A stretch of 64,000 nucleotides of DNA from Hirundichthys speculiger (lineage: Eukaryota > Chordata > Actinopteri > Beloniformes > Exocoetidae): contig JAGFBZ010002268.1 in assembly GCA_018398805.1 (NCBI GenBank), positions 1,674,001 through 1,738,000 on the forward strand. The letters are read 5' to 3'. The notes below the pieces were generated by a model, which made no database searches, was not told the DNA's origin, and was given only the letters and a program-made list of their open reading frames with translations. Positions 39,001-49,408 of this stretch are shown piece by piece. The number at the start of each line of letters is the position of its first letter. The first letter of the stretch is position 1. The position numbers and the translations under genes were made by a program.

Positions 39001-42000
39001 TTGTACTCCAGTGTCTTTGACTTTTTTTCTAATCGTTCAATCTCTGTTCTCTGGTTGACGATGAGTTTGTCCTTATCGTTCAGTTTAGTTTGTTGATCAT
39101 GGAGGAACGTCTCCTTTGCACCAAGTTGATTGTCAAACTGCTGAAGCATGGATGTCAATGTATTTGCTGTCAAAAACACAACATAAACCAGTTTTATATT
39201 TACTTTTTACTTGTCTGCTCAGGTATCAAAAAACAAACAAAAAAAGAAATCATTACCAATTAACTGTTGTACAGACTGAAGCTCAGAAAGCTCAGAGAGA
39301 AAAAAAGAAAGGCCAATACCATTGTGATTGTACTGATCCACCATCATCTGCCGGATACGATGCCGTGTCTGTAGGACCTCAATCAGCCGAGGCAACGTCT
39401 GATCATCAGCTGGATCCACCAGCTCACTATGAGGCAGGGCTGGAAGGCTTTCTATGAGCTGGTTCACCAGACCAGGATTATCTACAGGGTCAATAAAAAC
39501 ATCAAGAAAGGGTTGGTGTAAAATTAACATGTGTAAGTATTTTTCTTTTAATCTTTAAATGGGGGCACAAAAGTGTCAAAGTGGAATATAAGATCTGTGT
39601 CAGTCCATTGTATTAAGCTTAACAGTGTCCATAAAAAGCCAGTACACTACTTTGTGACACTGTAACACCAAAACTAAGAAACGGGGAGCACGTTTCCGAA
39701 CATCAATCTGACTTTACCAAAACATATTAACCTTGCAAGGGCAAGACATATGTTTACATCCTGTTATAAGGACATGAGGGGAGCACTGATATGCTGTTGA
39801 GAAATGCCCTCATAATGGTGACAATGGCATTAAATGCACAAACCTGTTTGATTCTACTTAAGTACCGTGAAATTGTACCATTTTTATCTGCACTTCGTGT
39901 TGCATTTGGGGCTTTTTGTGGACCTTACCATCTTTTTGTAAAGAAAGAAACAAGCCAAAAAGAGCAACATAGATCATTCATTTTTCTTTTGGTTGGAGTA
40001 ACTGTGTAAAGGGCGACTGCCTGACACATTTGATGCCCCCCCGCAATTATTTCAGAACAAGTTAAGTTAATTCCCAAGATTTCCATAGCAACCTACTAAA
40101 AACATTTCTGAGAATCCACATGTGACATGTAAATAGTATGAACATAGAATAACAGTGAACTAAAGAGGACAGACTCGAGGGTGACTTACCTCCATTAATT
40201 GGACCTCCTCTTTCTTCCAGGCGGCGTGACAACTCTTCTTTGAACGCCTGGTTTCTGTGTCTGCGCCCTGGAGCAAGGCCACAGATTGGTCGGTCTACTG
40301 GCCGAGCCACCTCCACCTCCTGAGTCATCTCTGCAAAGCGCATCACCAACTGTGGTACACACAATAGAAATGAAGCCGCCGTCAGACTTGCATTGCTTTC
40401 CAAACTTTTAATGATGTCAGTGTTATGCCTGAATGACACCCCTGATCATTCAAAATCAAGCCTTGTAACAAATTTGCATCACTGATCACGTGTCAATGAG
40501 TTAGAGAATACTGTTAAACTTATTATGAATTGATGCGACATGTGTGAACATTAACCTTTCAAGCTAGAACGAGACACACACATTTTCAAGATGAGTTACT
40601 GACAATTTTTTGAAATATGGATATATTTGAAGACAGAGTCAGCTATTTAGTGGTTTAAACTGACAAATGGTTTTTAATTCTTTGTTATAACTACAAACAC
40701 TTGTTAACCCATACAAATTGTGGGAAAACTACATGATTTAAAAAAAAGAAACAAAGAAAGATGTGCATGGTGTCACTTCTCACAGCAATCAGACAATGGA
40801 GAGGTTGGCTGTGACAAGAGTGATCCCACCAGAAGCATCTGGGACACAGGCCTCCACTCTGCTACACTAAGATATGGGTCAGGTCTGCACGAGTTTTAGC
40901 ATTTACATACATGGCAAGAAAGATGTTTCTAAACAAGGGCTTCCAGTATGATTCTCATGTGATCTCAAAACATCTGGAAAACTGTAATCTCACAAAATTC
41001 AACCCAACAGCCATCGGTCCAAAGTGCTTGTCTTCTGAAACGCTCCCAGTGAGAACTGAGATCACGCTGAGGACTCAGGCATTACACACTAGTATAACAT
41101 TGACTTTTCAGTGAGCTTAGTTTCACACAACCACCAGGGACTTGGGATATCATTTGTAATGACCGTATAATAGTAAACTGACAGTCTGAGGACTACACGT
41201 GATTTAATTTCCAGTCTTGCACAAATAGCCAATAAAATGCCATCTTTCTCCATTATTTTCACAAGAAGCATAAAGAACATTAACGGAGAAGTAAATAATG
41301 TTTGAATGACTGGATTCCATCATTTTAGCACATTGATGAAGTTTTTAATGTTTTGTACGTAAAGTGCTTTTGAAACATTTCTTTAAGTACCCAAAAGTGC
41401 TCTAAATTGCATATCAATGTTTTGAAAGCAGCCATCAGCATCAGCAACAGTTGACTTAAGGATGATGTATTATGATATGATTTGAAATGTTGAAAAATGA
41501 AATCTTCCACATTGGTAGAATATCTTACCACTGTTTCTTCATAATCATCAGCCTTTGGGTTGACACACACAATCATCCTGACTTTTCCCTCTCCATCGAA
41601 GTAGTTTTTAAAAAGATGTGTAACTTTAGAGTCCCTGTATGGCACCATCTGAAACAAAATAAAGGCTTTGTGAGACTTTAACTGGAAAATGACCAGCTGT
41701 AAAAATTAATACTAAACCATGAGGAGGTCAAATAGTGAAAGGTTTATACAACAGCAATGCGATAAAACACCAACCTTATTAGTTCCACACATCTGGTTTT
41801 CACGTAGGACTTCCATACATGTGCGCAATGTCATCAAGGACTGGTTAATATTACCTGTAAATGAGACATAACTAGAGATGTTACTAATGTACTAGAGATG
41901 TTACTAATGGACATGTCAAAGTAAAAGAGAGGAGAGAAAAAAAAAGCCAACCTGCTTCACGGAGACGGCTTCCCTCTGCTCTGGTTCTGCTGGTGCGTTC

Positions 42001-45000
42001 ACTGCCGGCAAGGTCAACCAGACACAGCTGGCTGACATTCACCTGGTTTTTGTCCTGCATAAATGGTAAATATAATCAGTTTTCATAATTTTCTAGTCTT
42101 ACTGACCATTGACAGGGCTGTTGATACTTAATCAATTCCCATAAGGGACATTGCATTACATTAAGTGACATTCAGCTATTCACAAACACACATTTTAAGG
42201 TATGCAAGTAGGATTCAGTCATTTTTAAATGCATTAAAAAAATTAATTAATTAGGGCTGGGCAACAGTTAAAATTTTTAATTGCGATTAATTGCATGATT
42301 TCCCTCATTAAACGCTTTGTATACGGAAAATCAAATTATGAATTCAAAAGTAGTGTAAAGGTCACTTTTATTGAAATGTTCTGCTGCCATATGAACTAAA
42401 GTGTCATAACATTTGTTGTTCAAACACTTTTAAGATCAGCACTTGTCAGTAACACATATTTAGTGTAAATCTCATCTTAAAAAATGTAAAATAAAATAAA
42501 GCTTATTGCCACTGCCAGGGCATTAATGTCATCCTGTTTTTTTATGAAAAATAAAAAAAGTCTACAAATAAAATCCTAACAATCTAGAGGCCAGAATCAT
42601 AATATCAAAACAGGTAATTTCTGAGGTAACAGCAGAAACTTTTAACGTGGAGTTCAACTTGGCAGTTGTTACAAATAACCTTGTTTCTGTTGAATCGTCC
42701 CCTGGGAGAACTTTAAAAATGAAAATGTCCATGTTAAAGTTCTGTAACTTTCCCAGACAGAATTGTTAATATTGCTACCTGAGTTGCTACCCAAACTGAA
42801 AAGTACACTTATTTTTAACCGCTCTCCATGTCTCTTTTAGCTTTAGCTGCCAATTATTTTCCGGCTCCGCAGCAGCCAGTAACACTTTTCAAAACAAAAG
42901 CATGTGAGCAACATGTGTTAACGCGCAATAAATGTCGGAATTAATAAATTAATGCATTGCAACTTGCCCAGCCCTAAAATTAATAAATAAAAAAAAAAAT
43001 CCAACATGCACTTTGGAGCTGCACTGCACCTGCAGTATATGGTCTCCATCAGCATCAAGCGGTGCTTGGACCAGCTTCACAGTAAAAACACTGTGGGAGC
43101 GACTGGATTCACGGTTGAGCTGAGTGTTCGCTATCCTCCTTTTCTTTTGTCCTGGACAAATATTAAAAATAAAAACTCTAGTGAACACAAACCATTACAA
43201 TGAGAAATGTATTGCTCAGTCAAATTCTGTTGATTTGATTTGTAATGTTGTGAATGTTATTAATGGCTTCTGGATACTATAAGTCATCATTAAATATAAA
43301 TCAACAGTTTAGAAACACTTTGGTCGTTTTGAACATTTAAAAAAATACAGACACACAAGGGTAAATATGAGAAAAAATAATTATGCCATCTACCTTTCCA
43401 AAAGATTTCAAAAGCCTCCTCTGTAGATTTGACTTCAACTTCAGTGCAGCCTGCTACATACATGTTATGATTCTGATCTTCACGAAGAATCTTGGACTGA
43501 GGTGGTCTGAAACACGTTTGTAAGAACAATCAATATACAATGTAAAACACTCATTGTTACTTTTGTGAGTCAAGTAGCAAAAGTTAAACACTTGACATTA
43601 CAGTCAATGTTAGAATAAAATGCCGTACAGGGAGACACATATACGTTCAGGGGAACACATGCACACTGAGTTTCCACGGAAGCAGGAGTCACAAACCACT
43701 CAGGAACATCTGATATCTCCAGAGATAACAACAGGGAGGAAAGCCTTGAGGGCAGCAGCCACCAAAATGTCACAAAGCTAGTAAGTTGTACCATTGTTAA
43801 CAGGGCTCAGGAATAATGGGATGAGAATGGGCTGGCAGGCAACATGAAATCAGTATCATGTAGTATTTAATGCCATTTTACTGGCCACATACATGAACTC
43901 TTTGTTCCACATGGGCATGCATCCATCGAGCCACCTACCAAAAGTGGAATTTAACGTTTTGTCAACAGAGAACTACAAAGCAATTCAATTCAATGCTCAC
44001 AGTGTGGGTCATAATGTGTCTAAGTCATAGTGTAAAAAAATACACAAACCAAATTATTTGTATTACTGAATCAAAGAGTAATAACTGCATCTATCAAACT
44101 CAATTTGTTGACAGAGCAAAATGCTCATGTGTGAAAAACATCACATGTAAATAACTTAGACAATCATTCAGCATGACAGTGTACCAAAAAGCATGTGAAG
44201 ATGTGCATTTCTTCATCTTACTTTGGTCTGACTGGGTCAAATGGAGCATCTTCAAGGAGGTCATAGATATAGTTATTGTAGATCTCAATGTAGGACACAA
44301 ATACACTGTAACAACAGTCATCATCGACGCTCTCAGATTTACACGCCTCCTCTCGACCAATCATATCCGCAAACTCAGGATCAGCCTTCTGCCTAAAGAA
44401 AGAAAAAAACATAACTGTGACCTTGTGCTTTTGAACTTCTTTCACTCCTATTCTTGGGTAAATGCTGAAATCTTTAATAGAAAGTAAAAAAAGGAATAAA
44501 AGGATTTATAACTACCTGGATGATGGTGTTTTGGGCACTGACTGCTGACTGTCCCGTTTCTGTCTCTCAAGGAGAGCATCAACTTGGCTCTGGATCTCCA
44601 TTCCATTTTTGTCATCTGATTTAAACACCTGACAGAGGTTGAAAACATTTTTAAAAAGGTTGGCGCGACGCCCGACAAGAAATGTGCAGGATAATGAATA
44701 AAAGTCTTACAAATCTTTTGGCCTGAAAAGGGCCGATGCTGTTGAAGAGCATGTCAAGAGAACGAGGGAGGAGGCCTCCTTCCCCTGGTGAACCCGTCAT
44801 GGTGAAAGTTTTACCACTTCCAGTAACACCATATGTAAACAACAGACCTGTAATGCAATCCCATTTCAGAGCAGAAAATGACTGGTTAGTGGTCTTCTGA
44901 TACCAGGGATCACACTCATTTTTTCCAAAGACTTTTCCATGATGTTTTCATGATTCAAATAAATGGATCACTATCAATCTGTCAGGAAGGTCTGTTAACG

Positions 45001-47534
45001 ACCCATTCATAGTCCTACGTGATTTACCCAGTACAGATGTTTTTAAGTTACTTGAAGGGTTGCATAACATCGATGTGTTTTGTTTGTTTGTTTTTTAGTT
45101 TTCAATTTTAAAACAACAACAACAACAACAACCACCCTTCTTTGATATTGGAATCGGAATCAGTTATCAAAAGATATGCATCAAATTGAGATTGGAACTA
45201 AAAAAAAAAAAATGGTGCATCATTTGCTACCGATTCCTCCACTGACCTGGACTCGCATTACTTCAGTCTCAGTCTTCGGTGTCTCTGCTACTTGCACATA
45301 CGCCATCATGTCATTACATAACGCACCTGTTTGTTTACTCAAAACGCGAACCATTTCAGGGAATCATCACAATGGCGAACAAACCGGAAAATATGGTGGC
45401 AACTCTACTGACTTTGAGGCTTTTTTTTTTTTGTTTGTTTTTCTTTTCTTTCACATTTTTTAAATTTCTGGATTAAACAGCAGCTGAGTTGTTAAATGAT
45501 GATCATGAAGAACTATCACAGCTACACATCATGCATATGTTGGGTACATGCCTTCCTCTACATGCACTTGCAAAGGTACTGTGCCCAAGCACACCTATTC
45601 CAACCGTGCTAAAGACCAGGAACCATGCTGTGCTTGAGCAGGGAACAGGGCATTCACACTAGCCAAGTGTTTGAGTGCACATATGCTCATTACTGAAATA
45701 AACACATCTATTAACCAAAGTATCTACAGCCAATCAAAAATATGTTCTAAAGCTATCAATCATGCTGTGAAAGCTGACTTCACAACTGATATCTAGAATT
45801 TAATTTTTACTTTTAAAACCCTTATGAAATGAATGGCAATCCATGCAACTGCTGTTTCCAGACAAGAGATTAACTCTTTTTTTTTTTTTTTTTACATTCT
45901 GCAAAGTGCACCTCATAACACACGAACTTGAAAAACTTTTAACTCACCATTTTTACAATGAATCAGGTCCTCCACCAATGGCTTGGCAACATCCTCAAAC
46001 AACTCCACTTGAGTGGTATTAATGCCAAACACCTTTTTAAAGGAGTACTGTGTCTGAAGGATGAAGAACATATCCATAATGAGAACACGCATAACTGCAC
46101 CAATATAAACTTCCAACTGAATGCGCTATAACGAAGCCAGTCTCAGGTAGTTTTTAGGTTCAGTAGCACTTTTTTTTTTCTTTTTTTAACTCTTTCATGA
46201 ATTCTACTAAATCATTAGCCACCACATTTATTTGGCACTGGATAGACAACATCTAAGTAGATATTTGGCTCATATTCAAACACCTTGCCAAGCAGGGACA
46301 GATGAAGCACACCTACCTCCTTGTATTCTCCATTGCGGTTGGCTTTCAGACCATCAGGAGCATGAAGCTGAATAGTGGTGCTGCTGATCATCTCAATACA
46401 ACATTCCTCATCTTCAGTACCAAGTGGACGTATACGACAGTAAACCTAGAATAATTACATGTTACAATCAGTTTTAAACTACTTTTCAACAGATAACCTA
46501 ACCAGACTTAAAATCAATAAGAACACCAAGGCTCCAACTAACAATTATTTCTAATACTGACAATGTGCAAATTATATTTGGGGTCTGTGCACAGAATTAA
46601 GAGGAGCAAAAAACCCATACATGAGCATCTGTAGTTAAGTCATGTTTATCATTTTTCTAGTAAAATTTGTGAAATGAGAAATAGATTATCGCTATATCTG
46701 TTATAAGTTATATTTTAAGCCATAAGGTGAACAAGCAAATAACAAGCTAGCAACTATTGTATCTCAACTTCACACCATGAAACACTACTTAGATGTTCAC
46801 AGTCAGACTACAATCACCCACTGATGTAATAAAGTCGAGTTTTAAAGGGAGATAGGGTTTTCCTTTGATTGTGATACTTAAGGAGTAAAATTATATTTAT
46901 TGACTTACCCCTACAGGATCCTTCTCTATGTTGGGTGCCTTCTTTGGGCCAGGCCTCCGAGGAGTCTTCCCCTTACTGCGACCAAGCAAGACAGTTAAGT
47001 TCAAACTAGAATTTGAGTCATTCAAAAAACGAAGACAAACATTGTGCACATTATCATCAGGCTCACATTTTAAAGGTAAGGTATTTCTTTGTCATTTTAA
47101 GACAAAAAAAAAGTTACCTCATTTCAAACCCCCATAAAGATGACACCAATCCGGGCCAAAGTTGCACAAATACAGTGAGCAGATAACAGTGCAATGTGTC
47201 TGGATATTTTATGACACATCACTGAATCAGTGATACGTTTCCCACTGTAGTAACATGCTAAAGCTAAATTAGCTCCGGTGTCAGAAGTCCGGTCTCAATG
47301 TTACATTCGCTACATCGTGCTGGTATCATTTGTGTAAACAGTTTGGTACAAAGCGATGAGCTAACGTCTGGAGCTAATTGAATCCCGCATTAACTTCACG
47401 ACTCCTTTTCTAAAGAAATACCATAACGGAACCTTATTTTTATTTAAGTTCCCAGAATGTTTATAACGCAAGCAATTATTATTTAAATGATATTTACATC
47501 AAAAGAAAGACACTACTCACCCTGTTCTCTGCAT
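30078..47534 (-). CDS. kif23: kif23: kinesin-like protein Kif23 (MKLP1/CHO1), full gene, 23 coding exons
   Basis: Plus-end directed kinesin-6 motor of centralspindlin. It binds the RhoGAP RACGAP1/Cyk4, bundles antiparallel microtubules in the spindle midzone and midbody, and is needed for cytokinesis. I joined 23 exons by GT-AG sites and reading phase into 2901 nt, or 966 residues plus TGA; human KIF23 is 960. Seen: basic N-terminus, motor about 27-430 with P-loop GVTGSGKT (112-119), switch [10 protein letters not shown] (296-304) and switch [11 protein letters not shown] (336-344), neck region [15 protein letters not shown], coiled-coil stalk about 535-680, CHO1-type cassette exon (716-820), 14-3-3/Aurora B-type site HRRSRSAG (829-836) and C-terminal basic RKRRS (929-933). 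The ATG fits because exons 1-2 give an N-terminus ([13 protein letters not shown]) like that of human. No frameshift or lost motor residue was seen. It lies directly downstream of paqr5 on the same strand, as in human. Several introns carry DNA transposons. Confidence 0.97.
30176..30216 (-). CDS. kif23: kif23 coding exon 22
   Basis: 41 nt encoding [13 protein letters not shown]. The GYQ and following basic end parallel human GPGYQHHAQPKRKKP. Donor AA|gtaaga. Confidence 0.82.
30356..30416 (-). CDS. kif23: kif23 coding exon 21 (Aurora B/NLS site)
   Basis: 61 nt, residues 928-948. [11 protein letters not shown] keeps the basic nuclear-localisation/Aurora B site (human RKRRSS, S911). The remainder differs from human. 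Confidence 0.9.
30866..31340. mobile_element. hAT-type MITE fragments in kif23 intron
   Basis: 30866-31016 contains CCCTGCATGTTTTAGAAGTTT and GCAGGGAAACATCTAGACC in opposed orientation. 31017 onward starts CAGTGGTTCTTAACC, a hAT terminal type. Right ends are unclear. Confidence 0.5.
31340..31900 (+). mobile_element. retroelement terminal fragment, possibly Penelope-like
   Basis: Contains TATATATG repeats and the block CTGAGGAAGACCATTCGGTC followed by GAAACGTTGCAATTAAAG. The wording resembles a widespread fish retroelement end. Boundaries are unclear. See the finding on its hammerhead-like core. Confidence 0.35.
33009..33097 (-). CDS. kif23: kif23 coding exon 20 (tail)
   Basis: 89 nt. [20 protein letters not shown] is nearly identical to human. 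Donor AAG|gtatag. Confidence 0.94.
33306..33539 (-). CDS. kif23: kif23 coding exon 19 (tail, 14-3-3 type site)
   Basis: 234 nt, residues 821-898. [17 protein letters not shown] keeps the two serines of the human RHRRSRSAG segment, which is known to bind 14-3-3 when phosphorylated and to be antagonised by Aurora [17 protein letters not shown] follows. Confidence 0.95.
33600..35940. other. kif23 intron 18, no other gene seen
   Basis: About 2.4 kb between coding exons 18 and 19. An (AAAC)n run lies near 34308-34332. No exon-like sequence was recognised. Confidence 0.5.
35966..36280 (-). CDS. kif23: kif23 coding exon 18 (CHO1-type cassette exon)
   Basis: 315 nt, residues 716-820, phase 0 at both ends, so it can be skipped without changing frame. 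[11 protein letters not shown] matches the human CHO1-specific exon, whose product is known to interact with F-actin. The rest is poorly conserved and Ser/Pro/Arg rich. The donor AGG|gttagt is weaker than its neighbours, which would fit alternative use. Confidence 0.88.
36472..36678 (-). CDS. kif23: kif23 coding exon 17 (end of stalk)
   Basis: 207 nt, residues 647-715. [20 protein letters not shown] ends the stalk. A short [12 protein letters not shown] insertion not in human precedes [13 protein letters not shown]. Ends SPSPIP at phase 0. Confidence 0.94.
36843..37568. mobile_element. Tigger-type MITE in kif23 intron 16
   Basis: Ends CAGTGATCCC and GGGATCACTG, flanked by TA on both sides. 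Sub-terminal CCAATTCGCG and GCGGTTTTAG match the known Tigger-derived MITE style. A poly-G run lies at about 37502-37529. Confidence 0.88.
37745..38318. mobile_element. Tigger/pogo-type element in kif23 intron 16
   Basis: Ends CAGCGGTACCTCTACTTACG and GTTGAGGTACCACTG, with TA on both sides. Shares the GCTCTGCCATTGGCTATCG and CAGCATCTTCCTGGCATCCC phrases (inverted) with the 7884-8961 copy. Confidence 0.88.
38704..38877 (-). CDS. kif23: kif23 coding exon 16 (coiled coil)
   Basis: 174 nt, residues 589-646, phase 0 at both ends. Strongly charged coiled-coil sequence ([20 protein letters not shown]) ending KWEKEC. Confidence 0.94.
39000..39166 (-). CDS. kif23: kif23 coding exon 15 (coiled coil)
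   Basis: 167 nt, ending at residue 588. [20 protein letters not shown] shows heptad spacing of the stalk and matches human [20 protein letters not shown]. Confidence 0.93.
39320..39481 (-). CDS. kif23: kif23 coding exon 14 (neck, Cyk4-binding region)
   Basis: 162 nt. [19 protein letters not shown] and [13 protein letters not shown] align to the human segment [20 protein letters not shown]. This lies in the part of MKLP1 known to bind RACGAP1. Confidence 0.94.
40190..40349 (-). CDS. kif23: kif23 coding exon 13 (end of motor and neck)
   Basis: 160 nt, residues 426-478. [18 protein letters not shown] ends the motor and starts the kinesin-6 neck used in centralspindlin assembly. Confidence 0.94.
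41529..41648 (-). CDS. kif23: kif23 coding exon 12 (motor)
   Basis: 120 nt, residues 386-425. [20 protein letters not shown] is the conserved microtubule-binding segment, followed by [15 protein letters not shown]. Confidence 0.96.
41775..41854 (-). CDS. kif23: kif23 coding exon 11 (motor)
   Basis: 80 nt, residues 359-385. [19 protein letters not shown] is the conserved relay-helix region after switch II. Confidence 0.96.
41952..42054 (-). CDS. kif23: kif23 coding exon 10 (switch II)
   Basis: 103 nt, residues 325-358. [20 protein letters not shown] holds the switch II DLAGSE motif; [11 protein letters not shown] follows. Confidence 0.97.
42252..42976. mobile_element. hAT family A copy in kif23 intron 9
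   Basis: Starts TAGGGCTGGGCAAC, ends TTGCCCAGCCCTA. Flanks taattaat and aaattaat (7/8 target duplication). Its right end is about 53 nt downstream of the exon 9 donor. Confidence 0.88.
43030..43151 (-). CDS. kif23: kif23 coding exon 9 (switch I)
   Basis: 122 nt, residues 284-324. Contains [19 protein letters not shown] with the switch I motif. The donor is CTGCAG|gtgcag; a hAT transposon ends only about 53 nt beyond it in the intron. Confidence 0.96.
43394..43506 (-). CDS. kif23: kif23 coding exon 8 (motor)
   Basis: 113 nt. [20 protein letters not shown] and [11 protein letters not shown] are near-identical to human KIF23. Phase +1 into exon 9. Confidence 0.96.
44222..44392 (-). CDS. kif23: kif23 coding exon 7 (motor)
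   Basis: 171 nt. [19 protein letters not shown] is the kinesin signature strand/helix, preceded by an acidic stretch SESVDDDCC that replaces the similar human KAEEVDEDS. Confidence 0.96.
44516..44628 (-). CDS. kif23: kif23 coding exon 6 (kinesin-6 motor insertion)
   Basis: 113 nt, residues 152-188. [20 protein letters not shown] followed by a charged Ser/Gln-rich run. This corresponds to the loop insertion typical of MKLP1 motors. Confidence 0.93.
44711..44847 (-). CDS. kif23: kif23 coding exon 5 (P-loop)
   Basis: 137 nt, residues 106-151. Carries the ATP-binding P-loop GVTGSGKT and the family-typical [17 protein letters not shown]. Donor gtaagac. Confidence 0.97.
45130..45470. mobile_element. 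possible repeat fragment in kif23 intron 4
   Basis: GATATTGGAATCGGAATCAG and its AAATTGAGATTGGAAC counterpart recall a dispersed fish element. Ends are not resolved. Confidence 0.25.
45948..46053 (-). CDS. kif23: kif23 coding exon 4 (motor)
   Basis: 106 nt, residues 71-105 plus the first base of G106. [10 protein letters not shown] and [11 protein letters not shown] match the region just before the P-loop in kinesin-6. Confidence 0.95.
46317..46445 (-). CDS. kif23: kif23 coding exon 3 (motor start)
   Basis: 129 nt, residues 28-70. VYCRIRPLG is the kinesin first beta strand with the conserved RxRP-type motif. Flanked by ctag acceptor and gtaggt donor. Confidence 0.95.
46909..46975 (-). CDS. 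kif23: kif23 coding exon 2
   Basis: 67 nt between an acceptor tgcag and donor gtaagt. Encodes the basic N-terminal extension ending IEKDPVG, just before the first motor strand. Phase ends at 0. Confidence 0.9.
47521..47534 (-). CDS. kif23: kif23 coding exon 1 (start codon)
   Basis: Only 14 coding nt: ATG at 47534-47532 encoding MQRT, then donor GG|gtgagt. The start context is ACGATGC, with A at -3. The split codon joins exon 2 to give GKGKTPRR. Assignment rests on the frame and the match to the basic kinesin-6 N-terminus. Confidence 0.85.
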
Positions 47535-47690
47535 CGTTCGTGTTGTTGCAAACCTCTCTGCTGCTCACACAGGCGCCTCTTCTGGATTTGAAAAATTCCC
47601 TCTTATCGCTGTTCCCACGGACCTACCCACGAGCCAATCAGAACGCAGACAGAGTGCCCGTAGCGGAAGTCCCGCCTCTCAAGTCAAACC
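47535..47690 (-). promoter_or_regulatory. kif23: kif23 5' UTR and proximal promoter
   Basis: Upstream of the ATG are a CHR-like TTTGAA (47587-47592, plus-strand orientation), an NF-Y CCAAT box (GCCAATCA at 47633-47640) and a GC/E2F-like CCCGCC (47671-47676). CCAAT plus CHR is the known arrangement in DREAM/B-MYB regulated G2/M genes, and KIF23 is such a gene in mammals. No TATA box was seen. The transcription start is not fixed by sequence alone. Confidence 0.55.
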
Positions 47691-47699
47691 CTTTGTTTA

Positions 47700-48300
47700 C
47701 TGATCCGGGATCAGCCAGACTGACGAAACAGAATAGGTTCCTGGGTAAAGGCCGCCAGGCGTCTACCCACAAGCTCCAAAGCCTTTCCTGTAACTTATTG
47801 TTTTATGACGATGTCCAGATGGGAAAAGCTGAAACAGAACCGACTATTTGACAAATGTGCTTTGTCATTCATTATACAGTCTTATTATTATTATACAATC
47901 TTAAACATGTCCTAAAAACTACACTGTCCCATAAAACACACACACACACATCAAGATAGATAGATAACCAGAATTATTAAAAAAAATTTAAAAATAACCT
48001 TGCCTGACTGATCTGCCATGTCTCCCTGTTGTGTGTGTGTGTGTGTGTGTGTGTGTCTTGTATGGAAGTTGGGAGGGAGAGGCTTTCTTCGTAACCGTTT
48101 TCTTTTTTTTATTTTAATTGTGATAATTGTTTTTAATTCTGTAAAGCACTTTGTGTTGCATGTCCTTGCAGGAAAAGCACTCTACAAATAAAGATTGATT
48201 GTTTAGATCAATCAATCAATCAATCAAAGTTTATTTTTTTTGTTTAAAAAAAAAATGATGCCTTATGTTTGTTACTCAGTGAAAAAGGGTGATCATAATA
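47700..48300. other. short paqr5-kif23 intergenic spacer
   Basis: No gene. It holds a (CA)n run near 47936, a (GT)n run near 48032-48056 and a retroelement tail. The spacer from the paqr5 poly(A) signal to the kif23 ATG is about 0.8 kb. Confidence 0.7.
48065..48235 (+). mobile_element. LINE-type 3' tail with (AATC)n end
   Basis: The segment GTAAAGCACTTTGTGTTGC...CTACAAATAAAG followed by an AATC tandem tail is the usual 3' end of 5'-truncated fish LINE copies. The clade is not assigned. Confidence 0.5.
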
Positions 48301-48309
48301 AAACACAGT

Positions 48310-49157
48310 CCTGTTTGGATTTAAGTTTATTTGAAAAATCTATGATAAATAACTTTACATTTCAACACTTTTTTGAACATTCTTGTCATAAAAAACATTA
48401 AAGCAACAGTGCAACAATGTCTTGATACACTACTCTTTTGAAATAAATAAACTATTCAGGAAGCATTAGCCCTGATTAAAACATTTTACAATATCAGTAA
48501 CCTTTGACAACTCCTCTCAAAACTTACAGTGCATTTCAATAGGCTGAGTAAATGCAAAAAGTAAAAGCGTACTGCAAATATGACAGGGTTGAGTACTGTA
48601 TCTAAATTCAGTTCTGAGAGTCAGAATAAAAGCTGTGTTATTAGATAGATAGATAGATGGATGGATGGATGGATGGATGGATGGATGGATGGATGGATGG
48701 ATGGATAGATAGATAGATAGATAGATGTGACAAAAGATCCACTGAGAATACTGTGCTAATGAGAGTGGACGGTCCAACATGCCTTGTAATACCACTATCT
48801 TGTGATACATTTCCCTCATGTGGTCAAAAATAGTATTGTTTCAAAGAGAGACATTCAAAGGGAATTTTAAACTTAACATTTTTGACAGCTGCAGTCTCTT
48901 CATACACCATGCCAGTGGTTATCAGAGAAATCAATAAAAGAAAAAAACAAATGCTTTGTTTAATATGCATTACATGTAAGTGGTTTGTGCAATTCATTTG
49001 TATTGTTATTTTTAGCTTACCAGTGCATTTAACAGAAGCTGCCACAGTGATGTCTGAACACCGAGTTGATATGTTTTTACTCATGTTTTTGAATGACTTC
49101 CAATGCACCCTTTTCATTTGTCTGTTACTCGTGTGACAGACATTTAGCATCTGAGCC
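48310..49157 (-). other. paqr5: paqr5 3' UTR
   Basis: A minus-strand AATAAA lies at 48326-48331 (plus TTTATT), giving an inferred UTR of about 850 nt. It includes a GATA/GATG-type microsatellite. The end is inferred from the signal only. Confidence 0.45.
48640..48728. repeat. (GATA)n(GATG)n(GATA)n microsatellite
   Basis: Compound tetranucleotide: GATA units, then about eleven GGAT/ATGG units, then GATA units again. It lies in the probable paqr5 3' UTR. Confidence 0.9.
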
Positions 49158-49408
49158 TTATTTTGGACCTTTGATATGTTTCCTGTGTGAACACACTGGG
49201 GCAGAGAGGAGAGGTAGACTGTAAAGGGCGATGACAATCAAATTCAACACCACACAAAGCAGCGCTGCACCCACTGAGTTGGCAAATGTGATGGGAATGG
49301 AGTTTAGAGTGAGCCAGGGGCGTCGAGTCACCATGTCCTGCTCCATGGCTTGCATCTGGAAGTGAGTGCCAAGTATGGCACACACATGGAAGAGCTGGTG
49401 GCTGTGAC
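49158..49408 (-). CDS. paqr5: paqr5 coding exon 7 (stop)
   Basis: 251 nt including TAA at 49160-49158. GHSHQLFHVCAILGTHFQMQ carries the H-x3-H motif. A last hydrophobic helix follows, and the C-terminus ends KGPK. Confidence 0.95.

Noticed and set aside
47540..47851. 103-codon plus-strand frame opposite the kif23 start
   Set aside because: It overlaps the kif23 promoter and first exon on the other strand. No conserved feature and no splice context; probably chance.
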